Program-made: the position numbers and the translations under genes
Shown here: piece by piece, positions 1 to 7,730 of the stretch
Layout: the number at the start of each line of letters is the position of its first letter
How positions within the stretch are numbered: position 1 is the stretch's first letter
Notes under the pieces: model-generated
Told to the model about the DNA's origin: nothing
Seen by the model: the letters and a program-made list of their open reading frames with translations, nothing else
Databases searched by the model: none
Assembly: GCA_905205195.1 (NCBI GenBank)
Contig: CAJLCS010000023.1
Span: 1-29,674 of the forward strand
DNA length: 29,674 nucleotides
DNA from: an uncultured Eubacteriales bacterium
Lineage (GTDB): Bacteria; Bacillota; Clostridia; Oscillospirales; Oscillospiraceae
Direction: 5' to 3'

Positions 1-3000
1 CGTTCCAGCTGTTGGAGGTGCTGTCGTAGACCATCCGATAGATCTGGCTGGTGGTCTTTGCCAGATAGGAGAGGTACAGCACCAGCTTGCCGTTTTCGGT
101 GGCGGCGACCATGGAGCAATCGGGATTGCCGTTGTCGTCACCCATAAAGTACAGCTTGTAGCTGGACAGGTTGGTGCGGGAGACTTTGTAGTCGAGCTTG
201 TACTCGCCGTCCTGCTGATACAGCTTCATGGTCCAAACATAGCCCTTGTTGTCCAGCACCAGGAACAGCTCGGCATCGGTTTCTTCCGTGCCGTCGCCGT
301 CCAGATCCATCTTGGTGGCGCCACAGGAGGTCACGGCGGTGAACTTGTCGGCGCCGGTGGTGGAAAGCAGGTCCGTGAACATCACGAAGCCGTCGCTCTG
401 CAGCTCGCCCAGAGGCGCGGGCGTGAAGATGATGAAGCTGTAGAAGCCGAACATGGTGGGCTTGTCACCGGTGGAGAAGACCTGGCTGCACTCCATGTCG
501 TACATGGGGACATTAAAGCCGCCGTGGCCGTCGATGCCGGGGTAGGTGGCCAGATCCTTGCCGGTGGACGGATCCACCACATGGAAGTTGTGGGTGGTGC
601 CGTCCATGACCACAACGTTGCCGGTGCGGTGATCCAGCGCGGAGGAAATCAGGCTGCCGGCCTGCAGCGTGGCGCCGCCCTTCCAGGTCGTGTCATTTTC
701 CATATCCCAGGTGTAGAACGTGGCGTTGGCGTTGGCATCCTGCAGCGCGCCGTACAGGGTCGCCTTCACGGTTTCCACGGTGACGGTGCAGGAGGCGCTC
801 TTGGTGGGATCGGCGGCGTAGGCGGCGGTAATCACGGCTTCGCCTTCGCCGATGCCGGTGACGATACCGTTCTGGTCCACCGTGGCGGCCGCTTCATTGG
901 AGGAGTTCCACAGGACGGTGTCGGGATGGATGCCGAAGGGAGCCACCTCGGCGTTCAGCGCCAGCGTGCCGCCCTTGTACAGGTGGGCGCTGGTCTTGTC
1001 CAGCGTGACGGACACGGGGCCTTCTAGCTCGTCCCGGTTCTGATTGATCTTGTAGGTGGAGCAGTTGTTGGCGTAATCGTACACCCGCAGCACCAGGTGC
1101 GGCGTGTCACTGCCAATTTCGCCCAGATCCATGGTCACGGTGTCGCCCTTGGCGGCGCCTTCGGGAGAACCGGCCACCTTGGAGATGACCTTGCCGCTGT
1201 CGTAGTTATACAGCACGGCGGCTGCCAGATAGCGGTTGTCGGTGGCGGTGACGTTCAGATGGCGGACGCCGGTGGCGGTGTCTTCCTTGAAGAAAACCTC
1301 GTCCAGCACGGGGGCCGTCTTATCGATGTTGACGGTGTACACCTGGCTGGCGCCGTCGCCCAGGGCGTTCCAGTCGGTGACGGCGGTTTTTCCGCTGTAA
1401 TCCACATAGTATTCCGGCGCCATGGTGATCTTCACGGTCAGAACGGTGCCTTCCTCCGCCTTGGGGGCGGCGTTGATGGACACGCTGCTCTGCAGCTGGT
1501 TCCAGAACCGGTTATTGATGTGGTAGTAAGCGGCGGCGATGGGATAGTTGGACTCGGTGTTCAGATATTCCTTGCCGTCGGAGCCTTCGATGGTCACCCG
1601 GGCGGTAGCCGCATTGCGGATCAGGGTGAAGTAGGCGTCGGACAGCGTGGAGGTGTCGGGGTTGATGGCGTAGCGGTCCGGATCGTAGAAGCCGTCTTCC
1701 ACATAGGGGTTGCCGCCGAAGGAAAGATGCTCGCTGGTTCCGGTGTACTTCACGGTCATATCCTGGAAGCCCACGGCCTGATTGGTGGCGGCGTACAGGT
1801 AAGGCGGGCGGTTCTCCAGGCCGTAGCGGTAGGCAATGGTGCTGCCCACGTCGAACATGGAGGAATCGGTCCAGCTGCCGTAGTAGCCCAGCACGGGGAT
1901 GGAGTGGGTGGTGCCCGTTTCGCCCTCGCTGCTGCTCGGCTCCTCGGCGAAGACATAGCCTTCCACATAGGTGCCGGTGCCGCTGCTGGCTTCGTCATAC
2001 TGGTCCAGGCCCAGAACCTGGGCGTTCACGGTGACGTGGACGCTGCCGCCGGCGGGCACTTCCACGGTGCCGGTGGTCAGCCGCTTGAAGAAGAGGTAGA
2101 CGTCGTAGGTGTCGATATCCCCGTCCACATTCAGATCGGCCCGATCCATGTGGGAAATGGAGGTCCGGACGCCGGTGACGTAGTCCAGCAGAGCCTGGCC
2201 GTCGGCGGCGTTGACCGTGCCGTTGCCGTCAAAGTCGCACAGCGTCAGGGCGGCGGGCGTGTCGAAGGTCATTTCCTGACCGTCCACGGTCCAGGTGACG
2301 TTGGAGGCCAGCGGCACGGTGGCGGTGTCTTCAAAGTTCACCGTGGTGCCGTCGGTGGCTTCGCCAACCAGAATGCCCTGGGTGAAGAAGTCGGCGCTGA
2401 GGTTGAAGGAGGTGGCTTTGTCTTCCAGATTGTGGATGGTGAAGCCGAAGCGGTAGGAGCCGGTCCGGTCGGGATCGTCGCCCAGCTCGGCCTTGACCTT
2501 GCCGTCGGCATAGGAGGCGGTGGCGTCGGCATCCATGGTCAGATAGCTTCCTGCGGTGACCGCGGCGCCGATGTTGGCCAGGCCCGCGCCCTGCTGCAGG
2601 ATGGAATAGTAGCTTTCGCTGTCCTGATCCACCATGGGCACGGCGGTGGACATCAGCAGGCTTTGGGCCAGCTGACGGACGGTCAGACCGGATTTGCTTG
2701 CCAGGCCGGCGGCCTTGATGTACTGGGCGGCCAGCGCGGCCATACCCGCAATCTGGGGAGAGGCCATGGAGGTACCGGACATATTCTGATAGCCGCCGCC
2801 GTTTTTCAGGGAGTAAATGCTGCCGCCGGGGGCGGTGATTTCGGGCTTCATCTCCAGCGAGCCGGGAACGCCCCAGCTGGAGAAGCTGCTCATGGCATAG
2901 CCGTCGCCGGTGTCGGCCACGGTGGTGGGAGAATCACTGACCACCATCTTGCCGGTGTAGTAGAGCACCTTGCCGCTCTCGTCCTTCACGGCGGTGGCGG

Positions 3001-4708
3001 CAGCCTTGATGGCGGCGCCGTTGGCCTGAGAAACGGAGACGCAGGGCTCGGTGTGGGCATAGTCCGTCAGGTCCATGTTCAGCACACCGGCCTCGTTGTT
3101 GGCAATGATGGCGGCAATGGCACCGTTTTCGATGGCGGCATTGCCTTTTTCGTAGAAGGCGGTGGTGCCCCGGTTGCAGATGGCGATTTTACCGGCCAGC
3201 ACGTCCTTCACCGCGGCGAATTCCTCGGCGGTGCCGATGGAATCCACATACACAAACTCGTGCTCGCCTGCAATGGTGACCATGGAGACGTTGGAGTAGT
3301 TGGCGGATTCGGTGTAGGGCAGCTTCTTGCCGCCAACTTCCAGATAGTTGAAGGTGGCGCCGACGTTATCCGCGGAGGCCACGTCCAGAGAGTTGGTGTA
3401 GGAGCCGGGGGAACCGGCGGTGGACCAGCTGCTGCCGTCGGCATAGGGATGGCCGTAGGTGGTCTGCTCGAACCAGTGACCGGCGTTGCCGGCGGCCATA
3501 GCAACCACCGTGCCGCTTTCGGTGATGGCGTCCATAATGGTCTGATAGGCTTCGGTGGCGCTGCGGGAGTAACCGGCGTTGGCGCTGCCCAGCGACAGGT
3601 TCACCGCGTCGGCGCCCAGCACGATGGCGTCCTCAATGGCGGCCATGTAGTCGGAGTCGTAAGCGCCGCCGGCGGCACCGAAGACCTTCATGGTCATGAT
3701 CTGGGCATCGGGGGCCACGCCCTGGGTCAGCACGGTGTCCAGCGCGTCGGAATAGGTGCCGTCCTCGTTTTTGATGTACCGGTTGCCGGCGGCAATGCCG
3801 GTGACGTGGGAGCCGTGGTCACCCTGGGCGTCGTTGTCGTGGGTGATGTCCAGGCTGCTGTCCACATAGTTGAAGCCGAAGGGGATTTTGGCGTTGACGT
3901 ACAGGTCCGATGCGGTGACGTCTTCCATTTTATGGAGGACGTTCAGCTGGCCCAGCACGGCGGCAATGTCGGCCTCGGTCATCAGCTTGGCGCCGCTGTC
4001 CTTCACGGCATAGGTGAAGGCGTCGGGGTCCAGAGACGGATGGTCCACGTCGGCGCCGGTGTCAATCACGGCAATCCGGGCACCTGCACCGGTGTAGCCG
4101 TCGGCCCAGGCGATGGAGGAGCCGATCATGGCACCGGAGGTAGACATATTGGGATCGGCAGTCTCGTCCTGATCCACCACGCAGGGGGAATAGCGGTTTT
4201 CAATCACCACTTCCTTGACGCCGGGCAGCTTCTCGATTTCCTCGATCTGGCCGTATTCCACGTTGGCGGAAATGATGTTGGCCGCCAGCGTCAGGCTCCA
4301 GACCACGTCCAGCGGTTGGCCGTCCAGCACCTGGGCGGAGATGGTGTCGGCCATCCGGTCCTGGGTGGCTTCCAGCTTCTGGCGGTACCGTCTGGCCTGG
4401 GTGCTGACGGCGATTTCGTCGGTGCTGAAGCCTTTTTCGATGGTGGAAGCGTCGGTGAGGATAATGGAGACACGGACCTCGTCCGTGTCGGCATAGGCCG
4501 CAGGCAGATCCTCCACCACGGCGTCTTCGTTGATGGGCAGCGGCGCGCGGAAGGCATCGTTGTCCATCTGCTGCCAGGTCAGGCCGTTTCCGGTGTGGAC
4601 GGCGGTGCCGGTGCCGACGGCGCTTGCGGGGACCACAAGGCTCAGCACCATCACCGCAGCCAGCACCGCGGACAAAGCCCGGCAGCGGATGCGAGTGTGT
4701 TTCATCAT
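1..4708 (-). CDS. Giant secreted S8 subtilase with internal dockerin (3' end outside window)
   Basis: Secreted serine endopeptidase; at least 1569 residues are encoded before the window ends, with no stop. The start is one of two adjacent ATGs (4708 or 4705), with a purine-rich GGAG/AGAGAG stretch upstream. Residues 1-31 form a signal peptide ending in ASA. Catalytic motifs are clear: Asp216 in AVIDTGAD, His298 in GDHGSHVTG, oxyanion Asn408 in AAGNAG and Ser647 in SGTSMASPQ. The long gap between His and Ser holds a PA-like insert (about 460-600), as in lactocepin/C5a-peptidase relatives. A type I dockerin follows at about 823-877, with calcium loops DFDGNGTVNAAD and DLNVDGDIDTYD. It appears to split an Fn3-like domain, since the typical strand VEVPAGGSVHVTV comes right after it. 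A BIG2-like Ig domain lies at about 1231-1311. The wall anchor, if any, is not visible. Family assignment is very secure; the substrate is unknown. Confidence 0.95.
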   Translation of the reverse strand, partial: MMKHTRIRCRALSAVLAAVMVLSLVVPASAVGTGTAVHTGNGLTWQQMDNDAFRAPLPINEDAVVEDLPAAYADTDEVRVSIILTDASTIEKGFSTDEIAVSTQARRYRQKLEATQDRMADTISAQVLDGQPLDVVWSLTLAANIISANVEYGQIEEIEKLPGVKEVVIENRYSPCVVDQDETADPNMSTSGAMIGSSIAWADGYTGAGARIAVIDTGADVDHPSLDPDAFTYAVKDSGAKLMTEADIAAVLGQLNVLHKMEDVTASDLYVNAKIPFGFNYVDSSLDITHDNDAQGDHGSHVTGIAAGNRYIKNEDGTYSDALDTVLTQGVAPDAQIMTMKVFGAAGGAYDSDYMAAIEDAIVLGADAVNLSLGSANAGYSRSATEAYQTIMDAITESGTVVAMAAGNAGHWFEQTTYGHPYADGSSWSTAGSPGSYTNSLDVASADNVGATFNYLEVGGKKLPYTESANYSNVSMVTIAGEHEFVYVDSIGTAEEFAAVKDVLAGKIAICNRGTTAFYEKGNAAIENGAIAAIIANNEAGVLNMDLTDYAHTEPCVSVSQANGAAIKAAATAVKDESGKVLYYTGKMVVSDSPTTVADTGDGYAMSSFSSWGVPGSLEMKPEITAPGGSIYSLKNGGGYQNMSGTSMASPQIAGMAALAAQYIKAAGLASKSGLTVRQLAQSLLMSTAVPMVDQDSESYYSILQQGAGLANIGAAVTAGSYLTMDADATASYADGKVKAELGDDPDRTGSYRFGFTIHNLEDKATSFNLSADFFTQGILVGEATDGTTVNFEDTATVPLASNVTWTVDGQEMTFDTPAALTLCDFDGNGTVNAADGQALLDYVTGVRTSISHMDRADLNVDGDIDTYDVYLFFKRLTTGTVEVPAGGSVHVTVNAQVLGLDQYDEASSGTGTYVEGYVFAEEPSSSEGETGTTHSIPVLGYYGSWTDSSMFDVGSTIAYRYGLENRPPYLYAATNQAVGFQDMTVKYTGTSEHLSFGGNPYVEDGFYDPDRYAINPDTSTLSDAYFTLIRNAATARVTIEGSDGKEYLNTESNYPIAAAYYHINNRFWNQLQSSVSINAAPKAEEGTVLTVKITMAPEYYVDYSGKTAVTDWNALGDGASQVYTVNIDKTAPVLDEVFFKEDTATGVRHLNVTATDNRYLAAAVLYNYDSGKVISKVAGSPEGAAKGDTVTMDLGEIGSDTPHLVLRVYDYANNCSTYKINQNRDELEGPVSVTLDKTSAHLYKGGTLALNAEVAPFGIHPDTVLWNSSNEAAATVDQNGIVTGIGEGEAVITAAYAADPTKSASCTVTVETVKATLYGALQDANANATFYTWDMENDTTWKGGATLQAGSLISSALDHRTGNVVVMDGTTHNFHVVDPSTGKDLATYPGIDGHGGFNVPMYDMECSQVFSTGDKPTMFGFYSFIIFTPAPLGELQSDGFVMFTDLLSTTGADKFTAVTSCGATKMDLDGDGTEETDAELFLVLDNKGYVWTMKLYQQDGEYKLDYKVSRTNLSSYKLYFMGDDNGNPDCSMVAATENGKLVLYLSYLAKTTSQIYRMVYDSTSNSWN

Positions 4709-4813
4709 GCGTACTCTCTCTTTCTCCGGAAATTCCGGCAAAACATAAGCGGCACCGGGCAAACAGCAGGCGGCGAAAACGGAACCGGCCGTTTGTTTCG
4801 GTGCAGCTTCTCT

Positions 4814-4841
4814 ATTATAACACGCCGGGGGTGAAATGCAA
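4814..4841 (-). promoter_or_regulatory. Sigma-70-type promoter of the subtilase gene
   Basis: On the minus strand, TTGCAT (4841-4836) is followed after 16 nt by a perfect TATAAT (4819-4814). It lies about 105 nt upstream of the subtilase start and reads towards it. Confidence 0.7.
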
Positions 4842-4981
4842 GAAAAATATGAAAAATTGCATAACAAGAAGAGAAAACGTTTTAGATGATAGCAAAATGT
4901 TCCAAGACGCAAATTGCGGCCGCCCATGTTGCACCGAAGTGAAAAAAACGGGAAAACGGCGGATTTTCCACAGAATTTTTC

Positions 4982-5010
4982 TTGACTTCCGGCCGCGTTT
5001 CTGATAAAAT
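4982..5010 (+). promoter_or_regulatory. Promoter of the rplU-prp-rpmA operon
   Basis: TTGACT (4982-4987), a 17-nt spacer and TAAAAT (5005-5010) make a near-consensus housekeeping promoter. Transcription would start near 5017, giving an 80-nt leader before rplU. The 140 nt between this and the opposing subtilase promoter show no other feature. Confidence 0.8.
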
Positions 5011-5016
5011 AGCTAC

Positions 5017-5096
5017 GCCGCATTGAAGGGGCGTGAAATCGGTGCGCCTGCACCGTGCCTCAAGAGCGAGACTACACAATTAAAGTAGGTGAAAAC
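5017..5096 (+). promoter_or_regulatory. Candidate L21 autoregulatory leader
   Basis: The short leader contains a perfect hairpin, CGGTGC (5040-5045) with GCACCG (5050-5055) around a 4-nt loop, followed by an unpaired purine-rich stretch before the ribosome binding site. Firmicutes rplU operons commonly carry an L21 leader through which the protein represses its own operon. Position and structure fit, but I cannot match it to the family consensus by eye. Confidence 0.45.
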
Positions 5097-5408
5097 ATGA
5101 AAGCAGTTATCGTTACCGGTGGCAAGCAGTACACCGTGTCCGAGGGCGATGTGCTGTTCGTTGAAAAGCTGAACGCGGAAAACGACGCCACCGTCACCTT
5201 CGATCAGGTTCTGGCCGTGCTGGACGGTGAAAACTCCAAGATCGGCGCTCCCGTCGTGGAAGGCGCGACCGTCGAAGCCAAGGTCGTCAAGAACGGCAAG
5301 GGCAAGAAGATCTACGTCCTGAAGTACAAGGCCAAGAAGAACGAGAAGAAGAAAATCGGTCATCGCCAGCCCTACACCAAGGTGGAGATCACCAAGATCG
5401 CTCTGTAA
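5097..5408 (+). CDS. rplU: 50S ribosomal protein L21
   Basis: L21 binds 23S rRNA in the large ribosomal subunit. The protein is 103 aa, the normal length, and begins MKAVIVTGGKQYTVSEGD, the conserved L21 N-terminus, with a basic C-terminal region ending HRQPYTKVEITKIAL. An upstream in-frame ATG at 5055 lies in the leader and would add 14 non-conserved residues, so 5097 is preferred; AGGTG precedes it by 5 nt. First gene of the Firmicutes-typical rplU-prp-rpmA operon, 3 nt ahead of prp. Confidence 0.98.
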   Translation: MKAVIVTGGKQYTVSEGDVLFVEKLNAENDATVTFDQVLAVLDGENSKIGAPVVEGATVEAKVVKNGKGKKIYVLKYKAKKNEKKKIGHRQPYTKVEITKIAL

Positions 5409-5411
5409 TTT

Positions 5412-5735
5412 ATGACAAGATGCGAGTTTTTTATGGAGGATGACCGGATTACCGGCTTCTCCGTTTCCGGTCACAGCGGCTATGCCGAGGCCGGTGCGGA
5501 CATTGTCTGTGCCGCCGTCAGCACGGCGGTGACCATGGCCGAGGCCACCATCAACGAGGTGTGCGGCGCCAAGGCCAAGGTTCGGGTCAAAGAGGAGGAC
5601 GCCCGCGTCACCCTGACCCTGCCTGCTTCCTGCGACGAGGAGGACACCGTTCAGGCGGTGCTTGCCGGCATGATGCTGACCCTCTGCAGTCTGCGGGACG
5701 AGTATCCGGATTATATTGAAGTTTTGGAGGTGTAA
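5412..5735 (+). CDS. prp: Ribosomal-processing cysteine protease Prp
   Basis: Prp removes the N-terminal extension of L27, a step needed for ribosome assembly in Firmicutes and related bacteria. The 107-aa protein shows the family's catalytic pair in SGHSGYAEAGADIVCAAVS: His21 and Cys33, with the expected 11-residue spacing. It lies between rplU and rpmA, its conserved place. It starts 3 nt after the rplU stop and ends 5 nt before rpmA, so translation of the three genes is tightly coupled. The L27 encoded next has the matching cleavage site. Confidence 0.95.
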   Translation: MTRCEFFMEDDRITGFSVSGHSGYAEAGADIVCAAVSTAVTMAEATINEVCGAKAKVRVKEEDARVTLTLPASCDEEDTVQAVLAGMMLTLCSLRDEYPDYIEVLEV

Positions 5736-5740
5736 ACACC

Positions 5741-6022
5741 ATGCTGAAGATTGGTATTCAGTTCTTCGCGCACCACAAGGGCGGCGGCTCCACCAAGAAC
5801 GGCCGTGATTCCGAGTCCAAGCGTCTGGGCGTGAAGCGTGCGGACGGTCAGTTCGTTCTGGCCGGCAACATTTTGGTCCGTCAGAGAGGCACCCACATTC
5901 ACCCCGGTGTCAACGTGGGAATCGGCAGCGACGACACCCTGTTTGCTCTGGTTGACGGCACCGTCAAGTTTGAGCGGCTGGGCAAGGACCGTCGGCAGTG
6001 CTCCGTGTACGCCGAGCAGTAA
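5741..6022 (+). CDS. rpmA: 50S ribosomal protein L27, with Prp-cleaved N-terminal extension
   Basis: L27 lies at the peptidyl transferase centre of the 50S subunit. The 93-aa protein begins MLKIGIQFFAHHKGGGSTKN. The FF-A junction (Phe9/Ala10) is the Prp cleavage site, and the mature chain then starts AHHKGGGS, the classical L27 N-terminus that reaches the tRNA acceptor ends. The rest (RGTHIHPGVNVGIGSDDTLF) is strongly conserved. GGAGGTG lies upstream of the ATG and overlaps the end of prp. A terminator follows. Confidence 0.98.
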   Translation: MLKIGIQFFAHHKGGGSTKNGRDSESKRLGVKRADGQFVLAGNILVRQRGTHIHPGVNVGIGSDDTLFALVDGTVKFERLGKDRRQCSVYAEQ

Positions 6023-6038
6023 GCTGTCATCGACTTGG

Positions 6039-6073
6039 AAGGACTGCGGTACGCGTTACCGCAGTCCTTTTTT
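6039..6073 (+). terminator. Intrinsic terminator after rpmA
   Basis: A 13-bp perfect stem (6039-6051 with 6057-6069) with loop CGCGT is followed by a T run to 6073. It closes the rplU operon. I see no clear separate promoter in the 54 nt before obgE, so partial readthrough may feed obgE. Confidence 0.9.
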
Positions 6074-6127
6074 CAGAATCGGGCATCCTGCGCTTCGCCG
6101 GATTCGCCTGACCGAAGGAGGAACACC

Positions 6128-7402
6128 ATGTTTGTAGATAAAGTACGCATTACCGTGTGCGGCGGACGGGGCGGCGACGGCGCCGTGGCCTTCCACCGGG
6201 AAAAATATGTGGCGGCCGGCGGCCCGGACGGCGGCGACGGCGGTCACGGCGGCAGCGTGATCCTTCGGGTCAACGACAATCTGACGACGCTGCTGGATTT
6301 CCGCTATAAGCGCAAATACGCAGCCCAGGCCGGGGCCAACGGCCAGGGCCGCAATATGAGCGGCAAGCGGGGCGAGCCGCTGGTGATTCAGGTGCCCCGG
6401 GGCACCGTGGTCCGGGATGCGGCGACCAACCAGATCATTGTGGATATGTCCACCGGCGAGGATTTCGTGCTGGCCAAGGGCGGCCGGGGCGGCTGGGGCA
6501 ACGGCCACTTCGCCACGGCGACCCGGCAGGTGCCCCGGTTTGCCAAGTCCGGCCTGCCCGGACAGGAGCGGGACGTGATTCTGGAGCTGAAGCTGCTGGC
6601 CGACGTGGGTCTGGTGGGCTTTCCCAATGTGGGCAAATCCACGCTGCTGTCCGTCACATCCGGCGCTCACCCCAAAATCGCCAACTACCACTTTACCACC
6701 CTTTACCCCAATCTGGGCGTGATTTATGTGGAGGAGGGAGTCTCCTTCGTCATGGCGGACATCCCCGGCATCATCGAGGGCGCCGCAGAGGGCGCGGGCC
6801 TGGGCCACGATTTCCTGCGGCACATCGACCGCTGCCGCCTGCTTGTCCATGTGGTGGATGTGTCCGGCAGCGAGGGCCGGGACCCGGTGGCGGATTTTGA
6901 CGCCATCTGCGCCGAGCTGAAAAACTACAGCGTGGACCTGAGCAACCGGCCCATGATCGTAGCGGCCAACAAGTGCGACCTGCTGCCGCCGGACAGCGAC
7001 AACCTCCGGCGGCTGGAGCAGCGGTGCAAGGAGGCCGGCTGCCCCCTGTACCGGATTTCGGCGGCCACCACCCAGGGCACCCGGCAGCTGATGCAGGTCA
7101 TCGCCCAGCGGCTGCGGACGCTGCCACCGGTGACGATTTACGAGCCGGAGTATGTGGCCCCGCCGGTGGAGGCCGGGGATCCCAAGGCGCTGGAAATCGA
7201 CCATCTCGGCAGCACCTGGGTGGTCGGCGGCGCCTGGCTGGAGCGGCTGGTGGCGGATATCAATTTCGACGATTACGAATCCCGCAACTATTTCGACCAG
7301 CAGCTGCGGAAATGCGGCCTGTTCGACCGGCTGGAGGAAATGGGCATTGCCGACGGCGATGTGGTGAGTATTTACGACTTCGAGTTTGAATACCAGCGGT
7401 AA
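6128..7402 (+). CDS. obgE: GTPase ObgE/CgtA
   Basis: Essential ribosome-associated GTPase acting in late 50S assembly and stress signalling. The protein is 424 aa. The N-terminal glycine-rich Obg fold (1-158) shows GGRGGDGAVAFHREK and the PDGGDGGHGG repeat. The G domain follows, with P-loop GFPNVGKST (164-172), switch II DIPGIIEGA and NKCD for guanine specificity. A C-terminal OCT domain lies at about 345-424. The ATG at 6128 is preceded by AAGGAGG and matches the family start MFVDKVRI; the in-frame ATG at 6035 lies within the preceding terminator. Its place next to rpmA is conserved in Firmicutes. Confidence 0.98.
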   Translation: MFVDKVRITVCGGRGGDGAVAFHREKYVAAGGPDGGDGGHGGSVILRVNDNLTTLLDFRYKRKYAAQAGANGQGRNMSGKRGEPLVIQVPRGTVVRDAATNQIIVDMSTGEDFVLAKGGRGGWGNGHFATATRQVPRFAKSGLPGQERDVILELKLLADVGLVGFPNVGKSTLLSVTSGAHPKIANYHFTTLYPNLGVIYVEEGVSFVMADIPGIIEGAAEGAGLGHDFLRHIDRCRLLVHVVDVSGSEGRDPVADFDAICAELKNYSVDLSNRPMIVAANKCDLLPPDSDNLRRLEQRCKEAGCPLYRISAATTQGTRQLMQVIAQRLRTLPPVTIYEPEYVAPPVEAGDPKALEIDHLGSTWVVGGAWLERLVADINFDDYESRNYFDQQLRKCGLFDRLEEMGIADGDVVSIYDFEFEYQR

Positions 7403-7416
7403 CGGCCAGAAAGTAT

Positions 7417-7445
7417 TTGCCATTTTCAACTGTATCGTGTATAAT
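7417..7445 (+). promoter_or_regulatory. Consensus promoter at the left edge of the hairpin array
   Basis: TTGCCA (7417-7422), a 17-nt spacer and perfect TATAAT (7440-7445). The start would be near 7452, inside the first hairpin. It could make a hairpin-rich transcript ending at 7717, or drive the AraC gene at 7731 by readthrough. Confidence 0.65.
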
Positions 7446-7717
7446 GGTGGAGTCATCCCCGTAAGGGGAAGGCTCCACTAACTGTGTGAAAAGCCGTCCG
7501 GCTTTTCACACAAGATAGAGGCAGTCCGCTGCGCGCACTCGTCGCCCGCCGCGGGCGGGCAACTTGCACACTTGCGGACTGAGAAGTATTTTCTGTCAGG
7601 TACGCGCCCCGACAGAAAATGATTCCATTTGATTCGCTGCCTGCGGGCAGCGAACTCTGCGAGGCTTTTTGCTATGTTGAGTGGAGCTTTCCCTGCTTGG
7701 GAAGGCTCCACTTTTTT
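7446..7717 (+). repeat. Array of six stem-loops between obgE and the AraC gene
   Basis: In order: (1) GTGGAG..CTCCAC and CCCC/GGGG, 7447-7478, one A-A mismatch; (2) perfect 14-bp arms 7483-7496 and 7499-7512 around TC; (3) CAGTCCGC/GCGGACTG, 7522-7529 with 7574-7581, enclosing GCCCGCC/GGCGGGC, 7544-7560; (4) ATTTTCTGTC/GACAGAAAAT, 7588-7597 with 7611-7620; (5) TTCGCTGCC/GGCAGCGAA, 7633-7641 with 7646-7654; (6) a 14-bp stem at 7680-7712 with T6. GGGAAGGCTCCACT occurs at both ends, 7466-7479 and 7699-7712. It may be an intergenic repeat element, a structured small RNA, or an attenuator for the AraC gene. No convincing coding sequence is present. Confidence 0.7.
7680..7717 (+). terminator. Intrinsic terminator or attenuator just before the AraC gene
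   Basis: AGTGGAGC-TTTCCC pairs with GGGAAG-GCTCCACT (14 bp, one T-G wobble) around loop TGCTT, followed by T6 to 7717. The AraC ribosome binding site begins at 7718 with no room for a promoter, so AraC mRNA must pass through this hairpin. Confidence 0.8.
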
Positions 7718-7730
7718 GGAGGTGTGCGCC

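Noticed and set aside
1097..4834. Open plus-strand frame of 1245 codons
   Set aside because: It mirrors the subtilase gene on the minus strand, whose product has signal peptide, catalytic triad and dockerin; the plus-strand translation is Gly/Val/His-rich with no domain.
4842..4981. Small gene or RNA between the divergent subtilase and rplU promoters
   Set aside because: Short AT-rich stretch without ribosome binding site, conserved motif or stable hairpin.
7483..7717. CRISPR array
   Set aside because: The hairpins differ from one another and there are no regular repeats with unique spacers.
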